Shown here one piece after another: positions 11,801-21,287 of a stretch of DNA of 64,000 nucleotides. The position numbers and the translations under genes are program-made. Each line of letters opens with the position of its first letter. The stretch's first letter is position 1. Source of the DNA: Hofstenia miamia (taxonomy: Eukaryota > Xenacoelomorpha > Acoela); contig SCFE01000068.1 of the NCBI GenBank assembly GCA_004352715.1, positions 557,407 to 621,406 on the forward strand. Reading direction: 5' to 3'. Under the pieces are notes generated by a model that saw only the letters and a program-made list of their open reading frames with translations, had not been told where the DNA came from and searched no databases.

Positions 11801-14800
11801 TGTGGAATGCATACATTCTAAAAAATAATGAACAAAAACAATACCTGATAACTCCTGGTTTAAATCGAGCAAAGCGAGGATTCACATTGGTAGTTTCGAC
11901 GTGATAACGGCTAAAACAGTAAACTTGAAAATTTTAAACTCGAAGAGAATCAATCACAATGGAAACTAAACTGACCGCTCATTTCACTCTTTAATCAAAG
12001 TAATATGCACTGTAATTGGATGAAAGAAAACTCAAAAAATATAATTGCGTTTATCAATAGAGAAAAAATGAATGCAGCAATAACAATACCTAGCGTACTC
12101 ACATTCAAAAGGTTTCACTAACGTATATTTTTTAAAAGACTTACGTCGATTTCGCAGCTAGACCTGGCGCAGCACCAAACTTTTCAACGAATGCCTGCCG
12201 ATTCTGACTGATTCTGACCAAATCACGTTTCTAAAAAATAAACAGAATTCGCAGAAGACGACAAAATATTACACTGGTACAGGCTTTCAAATTATGCGGT
12301 CCGCCACAATTAAAGCAAGTTAACTGGAGTCTAAATTTGAGAATGAATAACGAAAAGCGAAAACAAAAAGTACCTCTTCTTGTTATCACCTTTTTTAGCT
12401 TCTTCATCACCAAGTGAACGCAGCCACGTCTGCTCATAGCTAAGTATATTCAGGTGAAAATTACAAACACATTCATATGTACATTCAGATAATAAAAAGT
12501 ACTATATTTTCATACTATATCTTAACAAATTATTCTTTATGTTACAAAAAACTAAAAGACATACGTTGGCACACTCCAACCATCTGTTAACTGAGTATCA
12601 AAGTTTTTTAAAGGCTGACCACAGCAATCCACAAAAAATTCTTTGTAAGCCACCATTGCATTGAAAATCTAAAAATGAATGCTACACGTCTTGTTTGATA
12701 ACGGATCGTGACTGGTAAATAATTAAGTTGAACAAGGAATGATATCAAAATGGAGTTAAAACACAACATTTAAAGAATATTTAATATTTTCATTTTATGA
12801 ATAAAATAATACCACACATGTATTTATAAGCCGACAAACAAGTAGCCAAACATAAGATTATGAAGGCAAATGTTAATAATGTGGACAAACTTAAATCTAA
12901 AAATGCACGGAAATATTTTATAGTGAAAAGCGTACTTTTGAGTATAGTTTGTTATATTCGGTGCATTTTTCTAAGGAAAAATATTTCAGCTCAATTTTAT
13001 ATATATGAAGTCAATTTGAAAATAAACGCCTTTTTTGTTTTGCCATAAATTTTAATTGATAGTGTATTAATTACAGTAAACCAATTTGCTTTTGATGTAG
13101 TTTACGGCATAACGTACATTTGTTATCCCATTTTAATTGACACCCAACTTGTAGATTCATGTGTTGTATTTGCCATATATAAAGTCCACCATTACACAAA
13201 TTTTATTTTTGTAATATGCCTAAAGTTGCTGCATCTTTTCACGAAAAAGCTAATGTGGTTGCTTCAAAATACCCATCAGAATTCAAAGTTGTTCCTCCTC
13301 CAAATTTTATTTACAATGTCGAAACACATCGAAAACAAGTGGATATCAATTCGGCTGGAAAGCATTGCATCTGGATCTGGATCACATCTTTCATGGTGAT
13401 ATGCAGCCAATGATAAGCAACTATCATGATTTGTTCGCAACCAACGCGATAAAAATGATGATATAAGAAGATATCCCCATCTACAAAATTCTCAAGATGA
13501 AAAAGTTTTTAACAAAATATTGCAAAAACGTTCCAAGCCACACAAAAGAGTTAAATCAATTACGGAACAGGCATTGGCAAAAATCAAAAAAGACATTGAA
13601 GGTGAAAAAATTTTCACTGTAGTGGATGAAGAAATCGCTCAACGCAAATAATTTGTGCGTGTATTTTTGGAAAAATGTCGGATACGTCCTATTGAAAACT
13701 CATCGAAGTTAACATAATGGAAAGAACCACTGCCAATAAAATTTCCCAGGGTATCGATGATTGAATTCGGAAATTTGATATTTCAAGAAACAATTGCTTT
13801 CTTTTACTATCGGATGCTACAAATTATATCAAAGCGACCGGAAATATTTTAAAATTAATGATGCGAAATTGTGATCTAAACTTGTTTTTGTCATTTAATA
13901 CACAATGTCGTAAGGTGATTAAGAATCGCAATCCTCGAGTAAATAAGTTGATAGCAACAACGGAAACTGCTATAGTGAAGAATAGTTCATGTGTCTCTGA
14001 ATTTGCCGAGATATGTTTTCCTCCTGATCCCATCGTTACATGATGAGGAACACAGGTTGAAGCTGCCCTTTGATATTGGAGGCCTTTTACAGAAGTCAAA
14101 TGAATAATCAACTATTTTAGTGGTGACGGAATCCTTGTTTCCAAAGCTGAATTGTCTGTTGCTTATCTAGAATTTGTCTTACACCTTAGTCACATGGTCA
14201 AAATGTATTCTGCTATTCCTTCTTTAATTAATAAAATAGAATCACAACAATGCAGTGTTGAAATGTGGAACAAATATATCAAAGAATTTATGCAATCAAT
14301 TTTATAATTCACGAATACCTATCAACATCCCCTGCTAGTATGCATGATTTACAAAAATATTCTATCTGCATCAGGAGCTTTAGAACCTGCTGATTAAGCA
14401 TCTGCATTGGAATTGATTGTCGGGAAATCATTTAGTAAACGGCGTAAACTAAATCTAAATACGAAATTTCTCAGACGAAAAAAAAACTTGTGAATATTTT
14501 TCGTTTCCCTTTTTTGTGTATCTTGAAATAAGATTGCTAGGTCAATCTTTCTATTTAGTAAGTCAATTTAATGATAAACTTGGTCATTTTTCAGAAATTA
14601 CATTTTGAGTTATATCGTTCAATATTTTTAAAATTACTATTGCAAACATTTTTTAAATAAGTGCGCAATAAGTCTGTACATGAAATTTAAAATCTAAATT
14701 GCTTTTTTCGCTTGATTATAAATAATTTGAAATTATGCATAAATAGATATATACATGTACTTCATACTTAAGAAATAAAAAATTTTAAAGTCAAAATAAT

Positions 14801-14901
14801 TGGTTAGAATGTGTAAAATGAATTTTTCTGCTTCCAGCCCATTTCTATCTAGTGGACTCATCAATAATTAAGAGAAGAGATGTAAGAAAATATTTAAACT
14901 T

Positions 14902-14937
<36 letters not shown>

Positions 14938-15948
14938 ATATGTATATATGCATGTTTACCTCGAAGCATCATTATCAAAAAATAACACCAATGCAATAGC
15001 TTCATCTTCATCTTCCGGTAGATAATTCTCAAGAGCACTAAATTTAAAAGGAATTATAATGAAGAAAAATTTCTTAGATTATTGAATAAATTATTTTGTA
15101 AATATTTATTATCGAATGGCTTCTGTATTAAGTTAGTAGTTTTATATAATCCTAATTATGATAAAAGATCTTTTTTTGAAAAACTTGACAAGTTTTTTAG
15201 AAAATGTTCTCCATGTACAAATAGTGGGTGATGTATTGATACCTTAACTTCACAATGCATTGCAGGACTATTACTTTCTCCTTAATGAAATTATCATACC
15301 TCAATTATATGAAGGTTCATGTCTAGACTGCATCATCACTAATTTAGAACAGATACTACAAGATAGTATATTGACTGATTATATTTCTATGTCATTAACA
15401 TGCAGCAGATTTTATGACTTCAAAGCAAACACTGTTTAATTGTATGTTTTCTTTATATCGAAGATTAAATAAGAATGTTAAGAACTTAAGAGTTAAATGA
15501 AATAAAGTGTATAAATTCCACAGCATAAACAAATGCCGTAGCAGTTATACAACATATTGCAAATGAAGAAATAAGATTTAATTTTGTTTTACACTTTCAA
15601 ATAAATTCATTAACAAAAAATTACTTACAGGGCATGTGTTAATAGCTGCAATTTCTTCGTTAACTTCTTATGTAGACAGTAATTAAGGAAGTTTATATAC
15701 CGAGTAGTATACGTAATAAAATAAATTGTCAGTTTTTTACTTAACACTCTTGTATAAGTGGCATAACAATTTACAGTTCTATGCTCGCAAAACATAATTT
15801 ATTTGAAAAGGAGCAAATAAATTAATCACAATTATAATAAAAGGATATTTGTTTCTTTTAACGTTGCAATTTCTGATAACAAATCTTCTTGTTGTTCATT
15901 TTCAGAAGCTACAATAGAGTTTTCCTCAAAATCATCAATGCTATTCAT
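2585..15948 (-). CDS. ZCCHC8: ZCCHC8, nuclear exosome targeting (NEXT) complex scaffold; gene span with introns
   Basis: Known role of the family: a nuclear protein that bridges the helicase MTR4 and the RNA-binding protein RBM7 in the NEXT complex, feeding promoter-upstream and other short-lived transcripts to the RNA exosome. Seen here: a coiled-coil N terminus, a LGQPL-like block (CCGQPLKNFDTQL), one CCHC knuckle (CFNCGGPHNLKAC), the RISQNRQ block, a FARFKPGVIS block, a complete PSP domain (LGYPPGWLKEAKI), the VTYNIDKLVSYPGFN block, an acidic and proline-rich stretch, and the conserved C terminus (KFSEGIQPFE...TGIYQKI). Fifteen exons are placed; from the second onward all placed exons except one pair join in phase with GT/AG borders. 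Total about 580 residues, against roughly 700 in human. One or more exons are missing between 14960 and 12668. The gene hosts LC8 and several transposons in its introns. Confidence 0.95.
4543..4752. mobile_element. hAT-type MITE in a ZCCHC8 intron
   Basis: 210 bp with imperfect terminal inverted repeats of about 28 bp (CAGTGTTTTCACAGATACCG against CAGTACTTTAACAGATACTA). The flanks are near-identical 8-bp direct repeats (atacatat before, atacatgt after), the target-site size of hAT elements. Several GATACCGATA-like subterminal motifs lie inside. No coding capacity. Confidence 0.8.
4894..5064 (-). CDS. ZCCHC8: ZCCHC8 exon, low-complexity
   Basis: Phase 0 at both ends; 57 codons rich in S, Q, E and A, ending with the helix VAKKLEHYRSALLKTPSE. 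Acceptor TTTTTAG, donor GTCAGT. Little sequence conservation is expected here; support comes from phase, splice sites and position. Confidence 0.8.
5766..5891 (-). CDS. ZCCHC8: ZCCHC8 exon, predicted helix
   Basis: Encodes a charged helical segment (KEREKILSELENSVAQTIKD) comparable to the LEELEEQQRRIWAALEQAES segment of the vertebrate protein. Acceptor TTTTTAG, donor GTAAGT, phase 0 at both ends. Confidence 0.85.
6144..6331 (-). CDS. ZCCHC8: ZCCHC8 exon, acidic and proline-rich
   Basis: Encodes MDTTQSPVYSPNVDEIEPEE and an E-run, then PPRIQPWWTQAYSIFHTAFD and LPPDDPPQS. It corresponds in position to the proline-rich region of vertebrate ZCCHC8. The donor is a weaker GTTAGC, chosen because only that junction keeps the next exon open. 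Confidence 0.85.
7778..7859 (-). CDS. ZCCHC8: ZCCHC8 exon, basic/acidic stretch
   Basis: Encodes NRKKEKAEDSEEVAPPKRVK and then YDTPLED. The two basic clusters could be a nuclear localisation signal (inference). Phase 0 in, phase 1 out, compatible with both neighbours. Confidence 0.85.
8254..8411 (-). CDS. ZCCHC8: ZCCHC8 exon, YPGFN block
   Basis: Encodes VTYNIDKLVSYPGFNDAIPE and then GVYDDCHRMEPSHPPMMKHQ, matching VTYDLSKLVNYPGFN of the vertebrate protein. Acceptor TTTAG, donor GTAATT. Confidence 0.95.
8623..8679 (-). CDS. ZCCHC8: ZCCHC8 exon, acidic linker
   Basis: Encodes RDAAEDGEIMDFGAPEVE in phase with the flanking exons. Acceptor TTTTAG, donor GTAACG. The upstream intron (8680-11333) contains the LC8-like gene on the other strand. 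Confidence 0.88.
9348..9690. mobile_element. probable small non-autonomous DNA transposon
   Basis: An AT-rich core is bracketed by GC-richer ends full of CCGGATA/CCGAATCC motifs. The left end reads GGACCCGGATAG...ACCGGATACCGGG; the right end contains the hairpin CCGAATCCG-gttat-CGGATTCGG (about 9651-9674). The ends are similar in inverted orientation. Exact borders and target duplication were not resolved. Confidence 0.4.
10783..11025 (+). CDS. LC8-type dynein light chain, intronless
   Basis: 80 residues. LC8 proteins are small dimeric hubs that bind short linear motifs in dynein intermediate chain and many other partners. Seen: the family core with TWYCIVGHNFGAWITHEKSK followed by MIYFKLWDVHVLIYKHA, which aligns without gaps to the TWHCIVGRNFGSYVTHE...IYFYLGQVAILLFKSG end of LC8. 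It is slightly shorter at the N terminus than the usual ~89 residues. ATG at 10783 with purine at -3. It lies wholly inside a ZCCHC8 intron on the opposite strand. No in-frame break, so it may be functional. It could be DYNLL or an axonemal/tegument-type paralogue. Confidence 0.88.
   Translation: MEPAHVSEILELTFTHLHDRARTTQWDVKSKEIKAAIEEQYGKTWYCIVGHNFGAWITHEKSKMIYFKLWDVHVLIYKHA
11143..11148 (+). terminator. candidate polyadenylation signal of the LC8-like gene
   Basis: AATAAA about 118 bases after the LC8 stop codon, on the coding strand. Confidence 0.5.
11334..11479 (-). CDS. ZCCHC8: ZCCHC8 exon, PSP domain
   Basis: One exon carries the PSP (proline-rich in spliceosome-associated) core: LRNAFGLTKRKLPLYIYQMR, then SLGYPPGWLKEAKIEKSGIG. 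This is the strongest diagnostic block for ZCCHC8. Acceptor TTTTAG, donor GTATTG. Confidence 0.97.
11845..11910 (-). CDS. ZCCHC8: ZCCHC8 exon, FKPG block
   Basis: Encodes RYHVETTNVNPRFARFKPGV and then I, matching RYHAEEVEERFGRFKPGVIS. Acceptor TTTTAG, donor GTATTG, in phase with both neighbours. Confidence 0.95.
12145..12230 (-). CDS. ZCCHC8: ZCCHC8 exon after the knuckle
   Basis: Encodes KRDLVRISQNRQAFVEKFGA and then APGLAAKS. It matches the PRNAARISEKRKEYMDA block and has a strong GTAAGT donor. Confidence 0.93.
12273..12330 (-). CDS. ZCCHC8: ZCCHC8 exon, CCHC zinc knuckle
   Basis: Encodes LQLTCFNCGGPHNLKACTS. All four metal ligands of the CX2CX4HX4C knuckle are present. Acceptor TTTAG, donor GTAATA. 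Confidence 0.95.
12374..12439 (-). CDS. ZCCHC8: ZCCHC8 exon before the zinc knuckle
   Basis: Encodes YEQTWLRSLGDEEAKKGDNK in phase with both neighbours, with acceptor ACTTAG and donor GTACTT. It corresponds to YHQVFSHIVSLEGQEIQVKA of the vertebrate protein. Confidence 0.9.
12565..12668 (-). CDS. ZCCHC8: ZCCHC8 exon with GQPL block
   Basis: Encodes FNAMVAYKEFFVDCCGQPLK and then NFDTQLTDGWSVP. Acceptor TTTTTAG, donor GTATGT. It matches the vertebrate VLYFTNFCLDKLGQPLL...LSEGWEIP region. Confidence 0.9.
13216..14500 (+). pseudogene. dead hAT transposase with CGGBP1-like N terminus, in ZCCHC8 intron
   Basis: The plus strand starts MPKVAASFHEKANVVASKYP, the opening of CGGBP1-like hAT-derived proteins. 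Several open pieces follow, including NPRVNKLIATTETAIVKNSS (about 13930-13990) and INYFSGDGILVSKAELSVAY then LEFVLHLSHMVKMYSAIPSL (about 14110-14230). At least one in-frame stop (TGA near 14101) and several frameshifts interrupt it. Terminal repeats were not located. It sits in the intron from which a ZCCHC8 exon is missing. Confidence 0.7.
14905..14935. repeat. (AT)n microsatellite
   Basis: About 15 uninterrupted AT units in the ZCCHC8 intron just upstream of exon 3 (in gene orientation, after its donor). Confidence 0.95.
14960..15037 (-). CDS. ZCCHC8: ZCCHC8 exon 3
   Basis: Encodes ALENYLPEDEDEAIALVLFF and then DNDAS, corresponding to the vertebrate DGPILQILFMNNAISK block. Acceptor TTTAG, donor GTAAAC. 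It ends in phase 2, while the next recognised exon starts in phase 0, so an exon between them is missing from this annotation. Confidence 0.75.
15629..15666 (-). CDS. ZCCHC8: ZCCHC8 exon 2, coiled-coil
   Basis: Encodes KKL...KKLQLLTHA-like heptads ending at a strong GTAAGT donor. Its 2+1 phase joins exon 3 exactly. It matches the ELKRKLNILT region of vertebrate ZCCHC8. The acceptor (CATAAG) is weak. Confidence 0.55.
15863..15948 (-). CDS. ZCCHC8: ZCCHC8 exon 1 (start codon)
   Basis: The ATG at 15946-15948 is the first in its frame after an upstream in-frame TAA. It opens an acidic stretch (MNSIDDFEENSIVASENEQQ). The 3' border is uncertain. A GTTAAA donor at 15862 leaves phase 2, while a GTAGCT donor at 15912 leaves phase 0, which fits exon 2 better and would shorten the exon to 15913-15948. 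Confidence 0.55.
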
Positions 15949-16200
15949 TGATTCTACCACTTTTTAGGTTGAAAATCTAAGAAATCCTATTTTTAAGGAT
16001 TAAATATGTCCTGATTTACATAAATATTAATAATTCAAAATTAAGTTAATAAAACTAAACTTTAGATTTAGATTTAATATATTAATTAAGAAATTATTTT
16101 TATTCTCTAAAATTACAATTTTCGTAAATAGTAAACAATTTTTATGAAAGAAATAAAAGACAGGTTTTTGAGTAGACCATGAGTTACTTGGTCTGATTTC

Positions 16201-17340
16201 GAGTTCTTTTGTTTTTTTTGAAGAAAATTCCAATTTCAATTGAACTTTTCTAATTCCAAGTTTTTTGGAGTAAAATACATTTTATTTAATTATAATTCTG
16301 AGTTTTGTAAGCTAAGGATAATTGTTTGAAATTTATAAGGAAACTGCAATTTAAAATAATTCAAATTTTATGATATCTTTGAAAGCTTGAGTTCAGGTAT
16401 TGATGATTTCTATTCCAAGTTTCTGATCAAGTTTTGTGAGCTCATTTGAGTTCAAGTTCTGAGTACTTGAAAACCCTTACATAAATTGACATGGGTTTTC
16501 AAGTATAGCTTAAGTTTTTACTTTTCAAGTTTGAGTTCTAGCAATTTTTTCAAGAAAGTTTTGAGTTCAATCAAGATAAGTATATTTCTGAGATTTTGTA
16601 TAAAAATAGTTATTTGCAATTGAAAAAGAAACTGAAATTTAAAATATTTCAATTCATGCTGTATTCTGATCAAGCAAACCACTAGTTCTAGTTTTTAACA
16701 CTCCCTAAATAGACTAAATGAACAGGTTCTGTGCATCACTTCTCTCAATAACATTTCACTGGAGTTTGACATTAACCAGATTAATTACCATTAAAAAAAT
16801 GATTTCAATGAATAAATATGTTTCTGTATTTCAATTAGCTTCCTATTTAGATCATTGAAAAATGGAATTGCAACCAAGTAACTGCAAATAAATGCAATTA
16901 TTATAAAAATGACTGTTTCCATTTGCTTTAATAGATATTCATCACTCCCTAATGCTGTTTACATTTAACTATATTTGTAGTCATATGCCCTTGGCATTGT
17001 ACTTTTCATGATCCATGTATGTTATTGGTTAATAATTTTGTTACTTAGGCAATTTTCTATATGGAAATTTACAGGTTTAAATGCTTTTAGATCTGCTTAT
17101 TGAAATGCTCCTTAATATTTGGAAACAAAATTACATTAAACCTTTGCAAAGTAATTTGCATATCTTGATGACTGTTAAAAGGATAAGAATTGGCTACATG
17201 CATTTACAACAAATACTATTTGATTGGGAAATTTAATAAAAAATTTGCAAAACAAATAACAAATGAAAATGCCAAAATTTGATAACTACTACAGTTATGT
17301 ACAAACTACTAAGGAGAATAAAATAATTTAATTTCTTTTT
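16201..17340. other. no gene seen; start of CpG-poor block
   Basis: Upstream flank of ZCCHC8. It contains repetitive GAGTTC/CAAGTT wording (16380-16560) and a 13-bp inverted repeat TACTTGAAAACCC/GGGTTTTCAAGTA near 16468-16506. No coding signal and no CpG from 16202 onward. Confidence 0.6.
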
Positions 17341-17353
17341 TAAATCTAAGCAC

Positions 17354-19200
17354 TTATTTAAATTTATTCTGGGATAATAATGAGTAGATTGTCAATATGC
17401 AATCAAGAAGTAAAACCATGAAAGCAGAAAGGTTGAAGCAATACATCAGACAATGGGCCACTGCATAGTAGAGTCCCATAGGTGCATTTGTAAAGATGTA
17501 TCTCTGACCATCATATGCAAGAAAAGTTGAATAATACTGGTGTTTCTGAAAGATAGGCATGTGGTAAAAAGCTGCCTTAAGATCAAATTGAAGCATGATA
17601 TAAGCAAGAGGAGTGGTTGTCCTTGATAAGGTTTAGAATTTAAGGCAAGTAAAATTTGATCAGATTAGTGAGAGGCATAAGGAAAAACTAATTTACAACC
17701 AAAAGAAGCTTTCCCTCTTATTTAGGAACAAAGAATGAACATACTTGTAGAATTGAGCAACAAGAAGCAGGCTGAATGATACTGGTAGCTAGGAAGGACT
17801 GTAAAAGACAATCAGTGTGTAGACAAAATAGTTTAGATGATAATGGGATTGTCTTTTGTAAACCATCAGAGAAATTGATTTCAGAGAGATGTGTACTGTA
17901 AAAAGCTTCATGACCTGATCTGGCACATTAAGAGTTTTTTGTAACATTGACCAATTAACTTCATTAGCTATGAAATTATAGTGAGGATCTTACTGCAAAT
18001 CATGTTGTATAGAAATACTTTGTGAATCTTTGATAACATCTGGTACATCCTGCATAGAAGGAACAAGAAACTGTGCTAATTGTGAACCAGAGAGGGTGTA
18101 ACCTGAAAAAAGAAAGTTCATGATAATCAATTGGAGGGTTGAATGGCTGATCTTTATTGAGCAAAGAGTTGAGATGATGCCAAAGTGACACCTTAGAGGA
18201 TATCAAGCCAATGGCAATCATCTTGAGGGCAGTTCTGCTGAAGTAACAAGCATTGATGAAATTTGGAAAAAAGACAAGAAATGTCTATGATGGATAGCTG
18301 TACTATTTTCTTCATGTACAAATGGAAATGAGGTACAGCTGATTATGGTAAGTTGAAGTTGACTCCAAGAACTGGAACTAATGTAAGATGTGGTACAGGA
18401 ATAATTGTAGATTGCTGATGTGGCAAGTCACTGGGCAGATAATTTCTGGTGACAGGAGCTGACATTTGCAGAAGACTAGGCAAAAAGCTGGTTGTGATGT
18501 CTACCTGTGAATCAGTAAAGATTGGAAATGGTTAGATAGGTGAAATGGTGGCTGTGTGATTAGCCAGTGCTACTTGAAATGTTGGTGAGATTGCAGCTGC
18601 ATGCTTGAAGAGAAAAGCTGCTTGATCCAACAGTGCTAAGGAGGATAAACAAGGAAAAGAAAGAGGCTGTGGTAAATGGCTGCTAATGTGGTGTAAACTA
18701 CCAACCACATTGCATTCTGCAGAGCAGAGTACTGATTAGTGTAATGTCCTCATTGACCAGTGTATTAAGAATTGAACTGTTTGGGAATGAGATACTCTGG
18801 AGTTGATTGTCAGTGGTTAAGAAGAGGGTGGTGTTCCAGGTGTAGTTGGCCACAGCAAAGAGAACCCAAATTTGATAAGTGATTGCTGACTGCAACTGAA
18901 CAGATAGGTTATTGTACACTTTGAGGACATGAGAGGGTCTAGAGCACATGCATGTCCCTGTTTGAGGTTCAAGTACATTGTAGCAATCTAGATATTAGAT
19001 TGCCAACTGTAGGAACCTGGTCAAGAGAAAACAGTTGATCCTCCAAAAGCTGTGAAATTGATGTCATAGAAGCTGCAGGATTATCATTTGCATTCAGATT
19101 AGAAGGTCCAGCATGATTATGCTCCAAGACTGCTAAATGATCTGTGATGTTATTCAAGATATTAACTAGCTGGTCATCTTTGATTCTGTGATTGACTTTG
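17354..19200 (-). pseudogene. dead retroelement with reverse transcriptase fragment
   Basis: At 17600-17740 (minus) the frame reads FFVPK-stop-EGKLLLVVN-stop, an RT motif with stop codons. At 17354-17596 it continues LQFDLKAAFYHMPIFQKHQY and then YIFTNAPMGLYYAV, the next RT blocks; the usual YxDD box is not preserved. The style (KAAFYHMPIFQKHQYY) resembles DIRS-like RT more than Ty3, but this is weak. Upstream open pieces (18000-19157) show no recognisable domain. CpG is absent throughout. Confidence 0.65.
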
Positions 19201-20548
19201 TGTAGTCATGTAGTGATATAGACTGCAAAAACCAAATTTGACTGATATGAAATTCTCTGCTACACTCATAGTGTAATTTCTAGGAACAAAGAAGCAATCA
19301 AAGCATGGTCTTTTAAAATGTTGATAAACTTCAGCTTGCAAATTGGAATGTTTCTCAAAGCTTGATTGAAAATTTGCCTACAATGAATTTCAATGTTTGA
19401 GATTGCTGCTCAAACTTTGAAAAATTTGATGGCTTTATTTAATTTTACAATTTGTTCTTATTTTGAGAAGATTATAAAGAAGTAGATAAAAGTTTCTATA
19501 ACAAGCAACAAATGAAAAATGACACAAGTTTCTTGGCAATTTTGAGAAAAAGGATAAAGTTGTGAAATTACATCTAATTAATCACAATGAAATTATTTCA
19601 ACTTGAAATGTTGACAGGTTCATGAACTTGATTGTTGAAATCATTAAAAATCAAAATTTGACTTGTGCTAAATTTGCAGTATGACAATGCTAATGTTTTT
19701 CCTGAAAGAATAGAGTATTATAAATGTTTCTTGTTTTACAGTGCTTTGCATAACTGCTTCCCTCACATTTGTATAGTTCATTTTAAAATTTGATTATAAC
19801 ATTTAAATGTTTTATCAGTTATATTGTGGAAAATGTCTACTAATAATACAGGAGTGTTTTGTTCCATGTCAAAACATTATGCAAACAATTGAAAATTACC
19901 GCATGTGTTATGAAAGATTCTTTTGCACATTAATATGTGTCATAAAAAATCTTTAAATTGTGATTATTAATATATTTTTATAGCATTGCTATATGACAAT
20001 GCTAGGCACTCAAACAGTTGTTTGCTATTAATTTAGCAAATGTTATACAACTGAAGAACTGTGCACAATGTGAAATGCTTAACCATGAATAATTTGTGCT
20101 AAATTCTGTCTAAAGAGATGTCCTTAACACTTGTTTCAATGCATACATTTTCTCAGCAATAGGGATACACTAAACTGTTAATATATGATTGTACATATAC
20201 ATGTATACATTTCTGTGTATGGTAATGATATATGAACATGTGATTGCAACTGCTTAGATACATGTCTTATGAAATGGTTGCTGACACAAATGAATATTAA
20301 ATCTTCTCTACTGATTTGTAATTTTAAACACCTAATTACTTATCTTACTGAAAGAGAGAGAAATCTCATTGCATAATATCATTACTTTCACTTAAATGTA
20401 AGAATAAATGATATTCATATAAAGCAAATGGAAAATTTTCTCTTTTATAGCATTAGTGATGTAGACACTGATCAATATATAGTATAGAACTAGTATGTAA
20501 TTAATTAGCATTAGCATCCAAAGTAGTTGCAACTAAATGTGCATTAGA
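19201..20548. other. no gene seen
   Basis: AT-rich decayed sequence with one CpG (near 19900). Nothing coding is recognisable on either strand. Confidence 0.6.
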
Positions 20549-21287
20549 TAGTGTTTTCCATCACTCTCCATGTGGCCATGAAATAGGGGTGCAGCACCTC
20601 ATTTCCTATTCATGTTGTTTTGTCTGTCCTCTCTCTTGAATGAATTGACAAAATTGATTGGCAGTGGGCTGATGATGGGGAGCCTTCTGTTCTCAACCTT
20701 TTGTTCATCTGTATTTTTTTGGAATATTCTTGATTGTATTGTGGGTGCACTTGTACACAGTTAGTTCTCCATATTGGAGGCACTGATCACATCTTGAAGC
20801 CCATCATCATTAAGTTTATTACTGGGATAGGAGGGGGGGGAGTTGTGAGTTCAGTTGATGTACCACCATGTTTCATTTTCCAGTCTACATTTTCATCTAC
20901 ATGTCTGATTGATTTTCTATTTCCCTCTTGGACTCAGAGCTTTCCATTTGCCATACACCAATGGGTCTCTGCTCAATTTACTTTTCTTCTTTCTGCTGAA
21001 GTCTCTGCATATCCCCAATTTCTGATTCATTGAGTGTTGTTGCTCCTTGTCTTAATGTTACATTGGCATCTGTGTTTGAACAAATCTCTGTCTACAATTG
21101 GTGGTCTTCTTCTTCTTTGATTGTTCTCATTGGCCTCCCTTCATCTTTGATATTCCTAAACATAGTTAATGTTTACTTTAGGTCTGTATTCTGCAACTAT
21201 TATTAGTGGTATGTTTGCAATCTTCATTGTAGTCTTTGTGTATTTCTAGGTGTCTGCATGTTCTAGAGCATAACTTTTTGTGAGAGT
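20549..21287 (-). repeat. retroelement fragment (post-integrase region), tandem unit 1
   Basis: It is similar along its whole length to the unit starting at 21288 (shared wording such as ggccatgaaataggggtgca and gatgatggggagcc). On the minus strand the upper end (about 21000-21170) encodes a diverged form of the segment that follows integrase in the 28.7-38.6 kb element, with a FRNIKDEGRPMRTIKEEEDH-like stretch. Dead, with several stops. Confidence 0.7.

Noticed and set aside
20734-21033. 99-codon plus-strand open frame
   Set aside because: Antisense to a decayed retroelement fragment; hydrophobic by composition, not conserved with the tandem copy.
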